Part shown: positions 7,858 through 17,273 of the stretch, piece after piece
How the letters are laid out: the number at the start of each line of letters is the position of its first letter
How positions within the stretch are numbered: position 1 is the first letter of the stretch
Assembly (NCBI GenBank): GCA_020425885.1
Contig: JAGQRA010000383.1
Span: 1-20,745, forward strand
DNA length: 20,745 bases
Direction: 5' to 3'
Origin: Planctomycetota bacterium
GTDB lineage: Bacteria; Planctomycetota; UBA1135; UBA2386
The notes under the pieces: model-generated
Databases searched by the model: none
What the model was told of the DNA's origin: nothing
Seen by the model: the letters and a program-made list of their open reading frames with translations, nothing else
Program-made: the position numbers and the translations under genes

Positions 7858-9090
7858 CTACTTCTTCGGGTAGGTCTTGAGCACCCACTCGCGCCATCGG
7901 GTGTCGAAGGTGGCCGCATCGAGCTCGAACAGCTCGATCAGCAGCTTCTGCGCCTTGGTCGCGACATGGGCGGCCGGCACCGCGCCGCCGACCGCCGGCG
8001 GCATGCTCTTCAGCTGTCCGATCATGAGCCCGACCTTCTCGCGATCGAGCTGCAGCAGATAGTCGACCCGGGACCAGGACTGCGAATGGGCGTGATAGCC
8101 CATCTCCTCGAACTTGGTCCACTTCACCATCTGCTCGAAGGTGAAGTAGGCGCCGTCGTGCTGGGCCCGGCGCCGCACCTTGACCGGCCAGTTGGCCTGC
8201 TTGTCATCCTGGGAGACGGCCTCGGTGTCGAGGATCTGCACGTTGACGACGTCGCTCGGCACGGCCAGCGCGAACGAGTGGGCCAGTCCCTCGTCGAGCC
8301 ACATCGGCAGCTGCATGTGGAAGCCCTTGTAGCCGTTGAGCAGGTTGTGGGTGACGGCATAGGTCACGTGCCCCTGCAGGGCGATGCTGTCGAAACCCTC
8401 GAGTCCCTGGGCGGCCACCGCAGCGACCAGCTGATGCGTCTTGGTGTGATACCATCGCATCGAAGTGTCGGCCTTGGTGTTACAGAAGCGCTCGAAGTAG
8501 CGCGCCAGGTCCGACTCCTTCTGGAACAGCAGCACCAGGAACTTGTCGCCCATGCCGAGATAAGGACCATTCGGCGGTTCCTTGCCCTGGCCGAAGTCGG
8601 CATCGGTCACGCCGAGCAGAGCCTGCACCTCGCCATAGAGCTTCTCGAGCCGGTAGGCATAGAGATGCAGGCGGATCCAGGGCGTCAGCTTCTTGGGCTT
8701 CTCGGGGAACTTCTTGAGCCGCTTCCTGACCTCCTTGATCTCGTTCTTGAGGAACTTGCGCTTCTCCTGCCCCTCGGGCCAATTGACGGTCTTGAAGTTG
8801 AAACCGATGCGGAAGTGCGCGGTCTCGAGCCAGAGGAAGCGCCCCTTGCCGAGCACGGTCTCGATGTCGTCGCTGGTCTTGAAGTCGGCCCAGGGGAACG
8901 GCCCGTAGGAGATGATCCCGGCCTCCTTCATGAGTTCGGGGTCCTGTTTGGTGAAGGGGTCTTCGCGGCCGGCCTTGAGGACGTCCTCGTCGTCCTTGGT
9001 CGCGTTCTCCTTCTCCGGGTCCTGGGCCAGGCAGGCGGCCACGAGGCAAGTCGCGACCAGGAACTGAAACAGTGACTCGAATGGCTTCAT
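7858..9090 (-). CDS. Secreted protein with degenerate gluzincin-type peptidase motif
   Basis: A 410-residue exported protein of unknown function. The N-terminus (MKPFESLFQFLVATCLVAAC) is a signal peptide; VAAC could serve as a lipobox, or cleavage could follow CLA before Gln23. The region 240-270 has the layout of DUF1570-like zinc peptidases: a helix ending in THNLLNGY, then PMWLDEGLAHSF, which corresponds to the family's WLxEGLA glutamate ligand (Glu267). However, the HExxH position reads YAVTH (244-248), so the first His and the catalytic Glu are absent while His248 and Glu267 remain at the usual 19-residue spacing. It is probably an inactive peptidase-fold protein. The mature N-terminus is acidic; a Lys-rich segment lies at 107-135. 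Confidence 0.78.
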   Translation of the reverse strand: MKPFESLFQFLVATCLVAACLAQDPEKENATKDDEDVLKAGREDPFTKQDPELMKEAGIISYGPFPWADFKTSDDIETVLGKGRFLWLETAHFRIGFNFKTVNWPEGQEKRKFLKNEIKEVRKRLKKFPEKPKKLTPWIRLHLYAYRLEKLYGEVQALLGVTDADFGQGKEPPNGPYLGMGDKFLVLLFQKESDLARYFERFCNTKADTSMRWYHTKTHQLVAAVAAQGLEGFDSIALQGHVTYAVTHNLLNGYKGFHMQLPMWLDEGLAHSFALAVPSDVVNVQILDTEAVSQDDKQANWPVKVRRRAQHDGAYFTFEQMVKWTKFEEMGYHAHSQSWSRVDYLLQLDREKVGLMIGQLKSMPPAVGGAVPAAHVATKAQKLLIELFELDAATFDTRWREWVLKTYPKK

Positions 9091-9305
9091 CGGCGATGCG
9101 CTGCGGTTGGCGAGGACAGGGACCCGGGACGGGTCGGCCTACTTACTCCTCGACTGGCCCGAGGGTAACCAGAAGTGCGGCCCACTTGGAGCCGCAACCA
9201 GCGGCCGGGCAAAGCGCGCGAGTCGCAAAGAGAACGAGCCTGCGCCCTCGCGGGTCACAAGCTCGTTCGCGTGCTGGAGCCGAGGCCGTCGCGGCCCCTC
9301 CAGAA
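9091..9305. other. Intergenic region upstream of the degenerate peptidase gene
   Basis: This 215-base gap carries an inverted repeat (9232-9268). I see no clear gene, ribosome-binding site or promoter hexamers. Confidence 0.5.
9232..9268 (-). terminator. Inverted repeat downstream of the thioredoxin-like gene
   Basis: GAACGAGC (9232-9239) and GCTCGTTC (9261-9268) are perfect complements around a 21-base GC-rich loop. The repeat begins about 37 bases past the stop of the gene ending at 9306. It is followed on the minus strand by CTCTTTGCG, a weak U-containing stretch, so terminator function is possible but not strong. Confidence 0.3.
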
Positions 9306-10004
9306 TCAGTTGCCGGTGCCCGAAGGCTCGCCGGCGGCGTCACCTTCGTCCAGAGCCTTGAGCGCGAGCGCGCGCAGCTCCTTCTCCTCGGCCATCAGCT
9401 TGGCGCGATCCTTGGCCAGCTTCTCGAGCTGTTGGTCGAGCTGCTTGAGCTTCGGCGCCTTCAGGCCCCGCTTCTCGATCTCGCGATCGATGCGGTTCTT
9501 GATCTCCTGCTCGAGGCCGTCGACGCGATCGTACTGATCGAGGATCTTGCGCAGCTGCTTCAGCGACCTCTTCGCGTTGCCTTCGTAGCAACGGTCGAGG
9601 AAGGAGAACATCGTGTTCCACAACACGGTCTGCGACTGATCGCCGGGCAGCGGCTGCTTGTTGCCGCCATCGGGATCGGCGAAGAACAGGTGCGGGATCT
9701 TGTCGCCTTCCTTCTCCGGCTTGAACAGGTTGGTCAGCGGGTGATCCCGCTCCATGATGTTCGGCGGCAGCTTGACGCAGCGGAACCAATGCGTGAGCAG
9801 AACGGTCTGCTCGTTGTCGAGCGACCGGCTCAGCAGCGCGTGATCCGTGCCCTTGCACTTCTCGCACTCGCGCAGGATCAGCAGCGGTCGACGATCGCCG
9901 TCGGTGACGAGCTCGTAGGCCTGCTCGATCGGCAATGCCCGACGCGCCTGCACGGCGACGGTGCGTCCATCGGTGGGACGATCATCCGTTACCGGCTTCC
10001 ACAC
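9306..10004 (-). CDS. Thioredoxin-like protein with CxxC, body of an interrupted secreted gene
   Basis: A 232-residue open frame from GTG at 10004; I do not recognise a named family. Residues 38-70 (RRPLLILRECEKCKGTDHALLSR) look like the strand and CxxC corner of a thioredoxin fold, with Cys47 and Cys50. The middle (THWFRCVKLPPNIMERDHPL, then IPHLFFADPDG) fits the following strands. The last 90 residues form a charged coiled-coil (DRVDGLEQEIKNRIDREIEK onward). The in-frame coding pattern continues upstream of 10004 (PVWTYP... read backwards: IALDFTRKKTAKKILEIDWTYP) and then a Gly/Ser-rich stretch until two adjacent TGA codons. The GTG start is therefore probably only the first usable start after the interruption and not the original start. 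Confidence 0.7.
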   Translation of the reverse strand: MWKPVTDDRPTDGRTVAVQARRALPIEQAYELVTDGDRRPLLILRECEKCKGTDHALLSRSLDNEQTVLLTHWFRCVKLPPNIMERDHPLTNLFKPEKEGDKIPHLFFADPDGGNKQPLPGDQSQTVLWNTMFSFLDRCYEGNAKRSLKQLRKILDQYDRVDGLEQEIKNRIDREIEKRGLKAPKLKQLDQQLEKLAKDRAKLMAEEKELRALALKALDEGDAAGEPSGTGN

Positions 10005-10253
10005 CGGGTAGGTCCAGTCGATCTCGAGGATCTTCTTGGCCGTCTTCTTGCGCGTGAAATCCAGAGCAATGCCACCGCCCGCGCGCGGACCCGCGCCCGC
10101 CGAAGGACCTGCCGATGCTCCACCACCACCACTAGTGTTCGCCCAACTGGGCGGACCGCCGGAGCCACCACCTCATCACTGGGGCGCGGCAGGGCGTGCG
10201 AGCAGCAGCCCCATCGAAACGCAGACGACAGGAACGATCATCTTCTGAAACAC
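10005..10253 (-). pseudogene. In-frame leader of the thioredoxin-like gene, cut by tandem TGA TGA
   Basis: GTG at 10253 begins MFQKMIVPVVCVSMGLLLAR followed by PAAPQ, a well-formed signal peptide (Lys n-region, hydrophobic core, Ala-rich c-region). AGGAGG is placed 5 bases upstream. Two consecutive in-frame TGA codons follow (10176-10178 and 10173-10175). Immediately after them the same frame continues with GGGSGGPPSWANTSGGGGAS and further Gly/Ala/Pro-rich linker, then joins the downstream open frame without any shift. The intact product would be about 313 residues. Nonsense mutation, sequencing error and recoding are all possible. No ATG, GTG or TTG exists in frame between the stops and 10004. 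Confidence 0.6.
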
Positions 10254-10258
10254 TTAGG

Positions 10259-10289
10259 CCTCCTGACAGGGGGCCCGTCTTGCGACGGG
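10259..10289 (-). promoter_or_regulatory. Perfect Shine-Dalgarno and upstream hairpin of the interrupted gene
   Basis: AGGAGG (reverse complement of 10259-10264) is 5 bases from the GTG at 10253, which decides that start over the ATG 12 bases further in. Nine bases upstream, CCCGTC (10274-10279) and GACGGG (10284-10289) form a 6-bp stem with loop TTGC in the 5' leader. Confidence 0.5.
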
Positions 10290-10514
10290 TGGAATCGAGC
10301 AGACGCCGACCGGGCAGGTGGTGGCGTAGGCTCGGCAGCATAGCCGGTTGCATCGGTCCGGCAACACCCCTGGCATGAGATCCAGAGCCGAATCTCCCAG
10401 AGCCGAACGACCCATGCCGCCGCCCGTAATGGGGAGGGGACGCCCGGTCGGCCCCGGCTTCCCCGATCTCGGCGGTTGACTCGATGCGCCGGCCTCGTCA
10501 CGCTCCCCGCCGCC

Positions 10515-10958
10515 ATGACCGCCCCCTCTGCCGCCGGCCCCACTGATTCGTGGGAGTCGATCTCCGCCGCCCTGCAGGACCGCTACCCGGGCCAGCGCCC
10601 GAGCGTGTTGTTCTGCCTCTGGAAGCTGCAGCAGGATCCGGCAGCCTCGCTGCGCGACTTCCGCGACGAGGCCGAGGCACGCGACATCCCGATCGCCGGC
10701 CGGGCCCTGCACTCGGCCAAGGTCCTGCTCGGATTGAGCGAGCCCTCGACGCGCCGCAAGAAGGGGCCGAAGCCGGCCATGGCGACGGCGGTTCGCAAGC
10801 GGGGCGCCGCGACGGCAACCGATGGCAAGGGGTCGATCGAAGACACCCTGCTGGCCGCCGTTCGCCGCATCCAGACCGACGCCGGCCAACAGGCGGAGCG
10901 GCTGCGCCTGGCCGTGCGCGAGGCGATCACGATCCTCGAACGCGCGCTCGACGACTGA
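10515..10958 (+). CDS. Small soluble protein of unknown function
   Basis: A 147-residue protein if started at ATG 10515; an in-frame TTG at 10476 would add 13 residues. No ribosome-binding site is obvious for either. I do not recognise the family. The first half (SWESISAALQDRYPGQRPSV to LLGLSE) is mainly helical and could be a small helical domain. A basic Pro-rich linker (RRKKGPKPA) and a short Ala/Gly stretch follow, then a C-terminal amphipathic helix (EDTLLAAVRRIQTDAGQQAE to ILERALDD) that looks like an oligomerising coiled coil. The basic linker is compatible with nucleic-acid binding, but that is only a suggestion. It is transcribed towards the acyltransferase gene, 32 bases away. Confidence 0.68.
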   Translation: MTAPSAAGPTDSWESISAALQDRYPGQRPSVLFCLWKLQQDPAASLRDFRDEAEARDIPIAGRALHSAKVLLGLSEPSTRRKKGPKPAMATAVRKRGAATATDGKGSIEDTLLAAVRRIQTDAGQQAERLRLAVREAITILERALDD

Positions 10959-10990
10959 TCACGAGCGGCGGGACGGAGTCCGAGGCGAGT

Positions 10991-12115
10991 TCAGGCCAGC
11001 GAAGCGGACCCTGCGACCCTGCGGAAGCGGGTGCCGAAGCGCAGCAGCGGCCGCTCGATGATCCAGTACGAGGCCACGGCCACGGCGAACGTCACTGAGA
11101 CCGCGAGCACGACCGCGGCCGCCGACGGCGCCGGGAACAGGAGCCAGCCGTAGACCGGGAAGTGGTACAGGTAGAGGCCGTAGCTGATGCGGCCGATGCT
11201 GCGCGGCAACCAAGCCTGCAACGGCCGCACCACCACCGTCGAGGCGAACGCGCCGGCCAGAACGCTGAGCACGACCCCGGCGGCGAAAGCGCCGCTGTGG
11301 ACCAACCACAGTGCCGGCGTGTAACGCAGCGGCAGACCGAAGCCGAACAGCTGCGGCGCATGCGCGAACCAGAACACCGGCCACGAGGCGATGCCGGCCA
11401 CGACCAGCAAGAGCCCGATCAGCGCCGAGCGGCCGGGTCGCCGGCGCAGCCACGATTCAGCGAAGGCCATGAGGCAGCCGGCGCCGAGGCTGAAGAACCG
11501 GAACGGTGAGCCCTGCCGGACCAGCGACACGCTGTAGCCGAACTCGAACCAGTAGCAGGCGAGGACGGCCAGGATCACGGCCAACGGCATGATGCCGAAC
11601 GTCATGATGCGTCGCGCCCACGGCCCAGGCGCGAAGGCGGTGACCAGCGGCCACAGCAGATAGAAGTGCTCCTCGACGCACAGCGACCACGTGTGCCGCA
11701 TCATGCTGACGTCGCCGTGATCGACGAAGTGGAAGTTCGACAGGTAGACCGCGCACCACGGCAGCGATGGCCCCGGCCGCACCACCGCCATGACGGCGAT
11801 CAGCAGGTAGTAGATCGGGAAGATGCGCAACAGCCGCCGCAACAGGAACCACCGCACCGGCTGCCGGCGGCGACGTTCGGCGAGCAGGATGCGCGTGATC
11901 AGGAAGCCGCTGAGGACGAAGAAGATCTCGACGCCCATCTCGCCCGGCATGACGACGCTGCGGAGGTCGGCGAGCCAGGTCGGGTAGCCCGGCGTGTCGG
12001 GCTTTATGTGGCTCCACATCACCAGCAGCACGGCGATGGCGCGCAGGCCGTCGAGCGCCGGCAGATAGGCCAGGCGGTCCGCGACCGACTCATCGGGCCG
12101 GGCCGGGCCGACCAC
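10991..12115 (-). CDS. Membrane acyltransferase, acyltransferase 3 family (OafA/YrhL-like)
   Basis: A 374-residue integral membrane protein with about ten TM helices. These enzymes move acyl groups, often acetyl, onto sugars of surface polysaccharides or other cell-envelope acceptors. The first helix has the family's R-X10-H motif (Arg25 in [11 protein letters not shown] to His36 in MWSH). [18 protein letters not shown] (61-78) and [16 protein letters not shown] (141-156) are diagnostic family segments. The length is typical of the TM-only members; no SGNH esterase domain follows. The start is GTG at 12115, directly after the TGA of the AAA+ gene with no gap, so translation is probably coupled. 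The acceptor cannot be predicted from the neighbours. Confidence 0.9.
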   Translation of the reverse strand: MVGPARPDESVADRLAYLPALDGLRAIAVLLVMWSHIKPDTPGYPTWLADLRSVVMPGEMGVEIFFVLSGFLITRILLAERRRRQPVRWFLLRRLLRIFPIYYLLIAVMAVVRPGPSLPWCAVYLSNFHFVDHGDVSMMRHTWSLCVEEHFYLLWPLVTAFAPGPWARRIMTFGIMPLAVILAVLACYWFEFGYSVSLVRQGSPFRFFSLGAGCLMAFAESWLRRRPGRSALIGLLLVVAGIASWPVFWFAHAPQLFGFGLPLRYTPALWLVHSGAFAAGVVLSVLAGAFASTVVVRPLQAWLPRSIGRISYGLYLYHFPVYGWLLFPAPSAAAVVLAVSVTFAVAVASYWIIERPLLRFGTRFRRVAGSASLA

Positions 12116-13059
<944 letters not shown>

Positions 13060-13063
<4 letters not shown>

Positions 13064-15243
13064 CAGGTGCCGTCCTCGATCAGATCCAGACCGGCGTACT
13101 CGAGGACGAACTCACGCTCGTTGCCATCGTCGAAGCGTACCACGGCCCGTGCCGAGATGCCGCGGCCGGCGAGCCGGCGGACGACACCCGAGCCGTATTC
13201 CTGATGCCGGACGCGCACCCCGGGACGCATCGCGGCCAGCACCTCGGGGTCGATCGACACGGTCCAGCCGGTGTCGTGGGCGAGATCGTCGTCGACATCG
13301 TAGCGCCGCCAGGACGGCGCGTAGTCCTCGATGCAGCCCTTCGGCAGCTCCTTCAGGAAGCGCGACGGCCGCATCGACTCGGTGCTGCCGGCGACCATCC
13401 GCTCGCGCGCGTGCGACAACATCAGCGTCCGGCGCGCCCGCGTCAGCGCGACGTAGGCGAGCCGGCGTTCCTCCTCGAGCGCGGCGGGATCTTCCATGCT
13501 GCGGAAGCTCGGGAACACGCCCTCCTCGAAGCCGGCGATGCAGACGTGGTCGAACTCGAGACCCTTGGCGGCGTGGATCGTCATCATCTGCAGCGCCGGC
13601 CCGTCGTCGGCCGCGTCGGCCGAGGTCAGCAGCGCGACGTGCTGCAGGTAGCCGGCCAGGCCTTCGACGTCGTCACCCGGGTCGTCGTCGTACTGGATCG
13701 CGTCGCTGACCAGTTCCTTGATGTTGTCCTCGCGCGTGCTGTCCTCGGCGTCGCCGAACCCGGTCGCGTGCCGGACGTAGTCGGTGCCGTCGAGGATCAG
13801 CTTGAGCGCGGCGTGGGCACCGTAGCGCGCCGCGTCGCGGGCGCGTTCGAGCGTGTCCGCCAACGCCAAGAGCCCCTTGCGCGCCTTCGCCGACAGGCCG
13901 GCGTGTAGCGCCGGTTCGGCGATGGCCTCGCGCAACGACATGCCCTCGGCGAACGCCACCTGCCGCAGCTTCTCGAGCGAGGTCTTGCCGACGCCACGCG
14001 GCGGCACGTTGACGATGCGCGTCATGCTGACGTCGTCGAGCGGGTTGACGAGCACGCGCAGGTAGGCGACGAGGTCCTTGATCTCGCGGCGCTGGAAGAA
14101 CGTCTGTCCGCCGATGATCGTGTACGGGATGCCGGCGTTCTTGAGCGCCTGTTCGAGCGCCCGCGACAGCCAGTGGGCGCGGTAGAAGATCGCGATCTGA
14201 TCGAGCGACGCGCCCGCCTGCCGCAGCTCGCCGATGCGATCGGTGATGGCCGCCGACTCGTCGGTCGCCGACGCCGCCCGGAAGCGGCGCAGCGTCTCGC
14301 CGGCCGGATTCGCGGTCGTGAGCCGTTTGTCGAGGCGCTGCCTGTTGTTGGCGATCACCGTCTCGGCGGCATGCAGGATGGTGGCCGTGCTGCGGTAGTT
14401 CTGCTCGAGCCGGACGATCCGGACCGGCTCGTAGTCGTTCTCGAACTCGAGGATGTTGCGCACCTCGGCGCCGCGGAAGCTGTAGATCGACTGGTCCGGG
14501 TCGCCGACGACGCAGAGGTTGCCGGGCGGCGGGCACAACAGCTTCAGCAGGTCGTACTGCACCCGGTTGGTGTCCTGGAACTCGTCGACCAGGACCCACG
14601 GAAAGCGCTCGCGGTAGTCCTCGGCGACGGCCGGGAACTCGCGCAGGATCTGCAGGAACAACAGCAGCAGGTCGTCGAAGTCCATCGCGCCCTGGTCGCG
14701 CATGCGCTCGTGGTACGGCGTCCACAGCCGGCTCACGGCGCGGGCGATGTCGTCCTCGCCGAGCACGGTCGGGTCGGGCGGCTGCCCCGGCATGCCGAGG
14801 GCGGCGTTCTTCAGCCGGCTGATGGTGTTGCCGATCGCCGCCGGGCGGATCTTGGTGGTGTTGATGCCGGCGTCCTGCATCAGCTCCTTCAGGCAGCTGT
14901 CGCGATCGTCGGTGTCGAAAATCGAGTAGTCGGCCGGATAGCCCAGGCGGTGGCCGTCGCGCCGCAGGAAGCGGGCGCAGGCCGAATGGAACGTCGCCAC
15001 GCGCTCGTAGTCGCCGCCGAGCTGCTGGACGCGACCGGCCATCTCGCCGGCCGCCTTGTTGGTGAACGTCATCGCCAGCACGCCGCTGCTCGGCACGCCG
15101 CGTTGGAGCAGCCGCGCGATGCGGCGGGTGACGACCCGCGTCTTGCCCGAACCGGCCCCGGCCAGCACCATCAACGGGCCCGCGCCGTGCTCGACGGCGA
15201 GGGCCTGTTGGTCGTTGAGGTCAGCCAGGATCGGGTCGTGCAT
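13060..15243 (-). CDS. pcrA: UvrD/PcrA-type ATP-dependent DNA helicase
   Basis: A 727-residue superfamily 1A 3'-5' DNA helicase, acting in nucleotide excision and mismatch repair and in clearing proteins from DNA. Motif I is AGAGSGKT (28-35), motif II VDEFQDT (219-225), motif III GDPDQSIYSFRGA (247-259) and motif IV NYRS (282-285). Further motifs include MTIHAAKGLEFDHV and RRLAYVALTRAR. The C-terminus has the Tudor-like region of PcrA (PGVRVRHQEYGSGVVRRL, then ARAVVRFDDG). The start is ATG at 15243 (MHDPILADLNDQQ), which matches the family's usual N-terminus; an upstream in-frame extension of 42 residues is Arg/Pro-rich and unlike the family. pcrA and uvrD cannot be separated with certainty by eye. 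Confidence 0.94.
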
Positions 15244-15254
15244 CGGTCCGTGGC

Positions 15255-15283
15255 AGCATAGGGACGGCGGCCGGGCAGTCCAC
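15255..15283 (-). promoter_or_regulatory. Promoter candidate for the pcrA operon
   Basis: On the minus strand GTGGAC (15278-15283) and TATGCT (15255-15260) are separated by 17 bases in the 83-base gap between divergent genes. The -10 element ends only 11 bases before the ATG, so the transcript would be leaderless or nearly so. This fits the lack of a Shine-Dalgarno sequence there. Confidence 0.35.
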
Positions 15284-15326
15284 CGCGCTACCGACCGCGG
15301 TCGCCGGCGATCAGATCGCAACGGCG

Positions 15327-15518
15327 ATGACGCTGGACCGCGGGCGCACGATGCTGGACGCTCTGCCACCGATGCACCACTCCGAGCGCGAAGTTCCGAA
15401 CCGCCCCGCCGGCAGCTTTGCGCGCGCGTACGCCATCGTCATCGTCATCGCCATGCTGATGATGGCGGTGCTGTGGCTGCTCACGGCGACCTACAACATC
15501 CGGCTCGGCAGCGCATGA
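15327..15518 (+). CDS. Small single-TM protein coupled to the symporter
   Basis: A 63-residue protein with a soluble basic N-terminus and one hydrophobic helix (about residues 35-53, AYAIVIVIAMLMMAVLWLLT). Its TGA overlaps the symporter ATG (ATGA), which implies coupled translation. Small partner subunits encoded just before a Na+-coupled transporter are known elsewhere (for example MetS with MetP in Corynebacterium, YjcH-type proteins with ActP). A similar accessory role is inferred from position, as no sequence family is recognised. The start is uncertain: in-frame ATGs also lie at 15351 and 15372. Confidence 0.62.
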   Translation: MTLDRGRTMLDALPPMHHSEREVPNRPAGSFARAYAIVIVIAMLMMAVLWLLTATYNIRLGSA

Positions 15519-17272
15519 GGGCCGTCGACTGGATCGTGTTCGTGCTGTTCCTGGCCTACGTCGTCTGGGACGGCATCCGCCGACGCGCCGCCGCCAAGGA
15601 CCTCGACGGCTACTACGCCGGCGGTCGCTCGATCCCGTGGTGGGCCGCCGGCCTGTCGATCATGGCGACGCAGGCCAGCGCGATCACGGTGATCGGCACC
15701 ACCGGCCAGGGCCACGAACACGGCATGGACTTCGTCCAGACCTACTTCGGGCTGCCGTTCGCGATGGTCCTGCTCTGCATCTTCCTGGTGCCGTTCTACC
15801 GCAGCCGCGCGGTGCTGACGCCGTACGAGCTGCTCGAGGCCCGCTTCGGTCCGGTGACCCGCTCGCTGGCCAGCCTGATCTTCCTCGCCTCGCGCTGCCT
15901 CGCGCTCGGCTTCGTCATCTACGCCCCGAGCGTCGCGCTGAGCGCGATGATCGGCATCGAGACCTGGCAGGCGACCCTCGCCGTAGGCCTGCTGACGACG
16001 CTCTACACCACGATCGGCGGCGTCGCGGCCGTGATCTGGACCGACGTCAAGCAGATGGTCGTGATCCTGGCCGGGCTGTTGCTGGTCGGCTTCGTGCTGC
16101 TGCGCGACCTGCTGCCGGTCTTCGATTTCGGCCAGATCCTCGACCTCTGCGGCGCCGCCGGCAAGCTCAACGCGCTCGAGGCCGAACCGGCCAGCACGTC
16201 GCTGTGGCCGCGAACGCTCGACATGGTCAGCAGCGAGCAGGGCACGCCGAGCTTCTGGGAGGAGAAGTACAACCTCTGGTCGGGCCTGTTCGGCGGTCTG
16301 TTCCTGCACCTGAGCTACTTCGGCTGCGATCACAGCCAGGCCCAGCGCCTGCTGACCAGCAAGGACGCCGACCAGAGCCGCAAGAGCCTGCTGCTGTCGG
16401 CGTTCGCCAAGGTGCCGATGCAGTCGTTCGTGCTGCTGCTCGGCGTGCTGATGTGGCTGTTCTACTCGGTGCACGGCCAGCCGCTGCTCTACAAGACGAC
16501 GCAGGTCGAACGCGCCGCGCTGCCCGAGTACTCGCAGCGCATGCAGGAGGTGCAGCTGCGTTTCGACGCCGCGCTGGCCGAACGCACCGCGGCCATGCAG
16601 CTCTTGGCGGCGCTGCCCGACGGCCCGGCCTCGGACCGGGCGGCATTGCAGCGCTTCCAGCACTCGGTGATCGCGGTCAAGGACATCCGCGCCGAGGCCC
16701 GCACGATCTGCAGCGGCGAGGTCGATGCCGACGGCAAGCCGAAGGACGACAAGGACACCAACGACATCTTCTGCCGGTTCATCCTCGATCAGATGCCGCC
16801 GGTCGTGCTCGGCCTGATCATCGCCGCGATCTTCGCGGCGGCGATGTCGAGCATCGACTCGGTGCTCAACGCCCTCAGCGGCGCCACCGTCGTCGACTTC
16901 TACCGCCGCTGGCTGCGCCCCGACTGCAGCGAATCGCACGCGCTGCGGGTCGGCAAAGTGCTGACGCTGCTCTGGGGTGCGCTCGCGACCGCGATGGCGA
17001 TGTTCCTCGGCGGCGGCGGCTCGGTCGTCGAGCTGATCAATCAGTACGGCTCGTTCTTCTACGGCTCGCTGCTCGGCATCTTCGCGCTGGCGCTGTTCGT
17101 GCCGCGCGCCGGCGGCCGCGCCGGCACGCTCGGCCTGCTCGGCGGCATGGCCAGCGTGCTGGCCGTCCACTACACGCTCAAGGTCGAGTTCCTGTGGTAC
17201 AACATCATCGGCTGCCTCGGCGTGCTCGCGGTCGGTGGACTGGTGGCGCTGTTCGCGCGACGACCGCGCTGA
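15515..17272 (+). CDS. Sodium:solute symporter (SSS/SLC5 family) with large soluble insertion
   Basis: A 585-residue inner-membrane Na+-coupled transporter. The N-terminus has the family's first helix followed by DLDGYYAGGRSIPWWAAGLS (29-48), and SIMATQASAITVIGTTGQ (48-65) is the usual helix 2 region. LYTTIGGVAAVIWTDVKQ (163-180) is a strong SSS signature. LIIAAIFAAAMSSIDSVLNALS (434-455) matches the helix carrying Na+-binding serines. The substrate is not predictable. Odd feature: residues about 318-427, between two membrane helices, form a long hydrophilic region with a coiled-coil-like part and a Lys/Asp-rich part (DADGKPKDDKDTND), larger than the loop usual in the family. The ATG at 15515 overlaps the stop of the small TM gene; the glycosyltransferase starts 2 bases after its stop. 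Confidence 0.92.
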   Translation: MRAVDWIVFVLFLAYVVWDGIRRRAAAKDLDGYYAGGRSIPWWAAGLSIMATQASAITVIGTTGQGHEHGMDFVQTYFGLPFAMVLLCIFLVPFYRSRAVLTPYELLEARFGPVTRSLASLIFLASRCLALGFVIYAPSVALSAMIGIETWQATLAVGLLTTLYTTIGGVAAVIWTDVKQMVVILAGLLLVGFVLLRDLLPVFDFGQILDLCGAAGKLNALEAEPASTSLWPRTLDMVSSEQGTPSFWEEKYNLWSGLFGGLFLHLSYFGCDHSQAQRLLTSKDADQSRKSLLLSAFAKVPMQSFVLLLGVLMWLFYSVHGQPLLYKTTQVERAALPEYSQRMQEVQLRFDAALAERTAAMQLLAALPDGPASDRAALQRFQHSVIAVKDIRAEARTICSGEVDADGKPKDDKDTNDIFCRFILDQMPPVVLGLIIAAIFAAAMSSIDSVLNALSGATVVDFYRRWLRPDCSESHALRVGKVLTLLWGALATAMAMFLGGGGSVVELINQYGSFFYGSLLGIFALALFVPRAGGRAGTLGLLGGMASVLAVHYTLKVEFLWYNIIGCLGVLAVGGLVALFARRPR

Positions 17273-17273
17273 C

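Noticed and set aside
10140..10178. Selenocysteine insertion at TGA TGA with a downstream hairpin
   Set aside because: The hairpin has only a 5-bp stem (CGCCC/GGGCG) and lacks the known upper-stem features; two adjacent selenocysteines in a Gly-rich linker make no functional sense. Kept only as a minor possibility in the finding.
10382..10409. Two copies of CCAGAGCCGAA in the gap before the small orphan gene
   Set aside because: Only two short copies with no array structure; not a CRISPR or a recognisable operator.
15244..15369. In-frame 42-residue N-terminal extension of the helicase
   Set aside because: Arg/Pro-rich and unlike helicase N-termini; it covers the divergent promoter region, and ATG 15243 gives the family's normal start.
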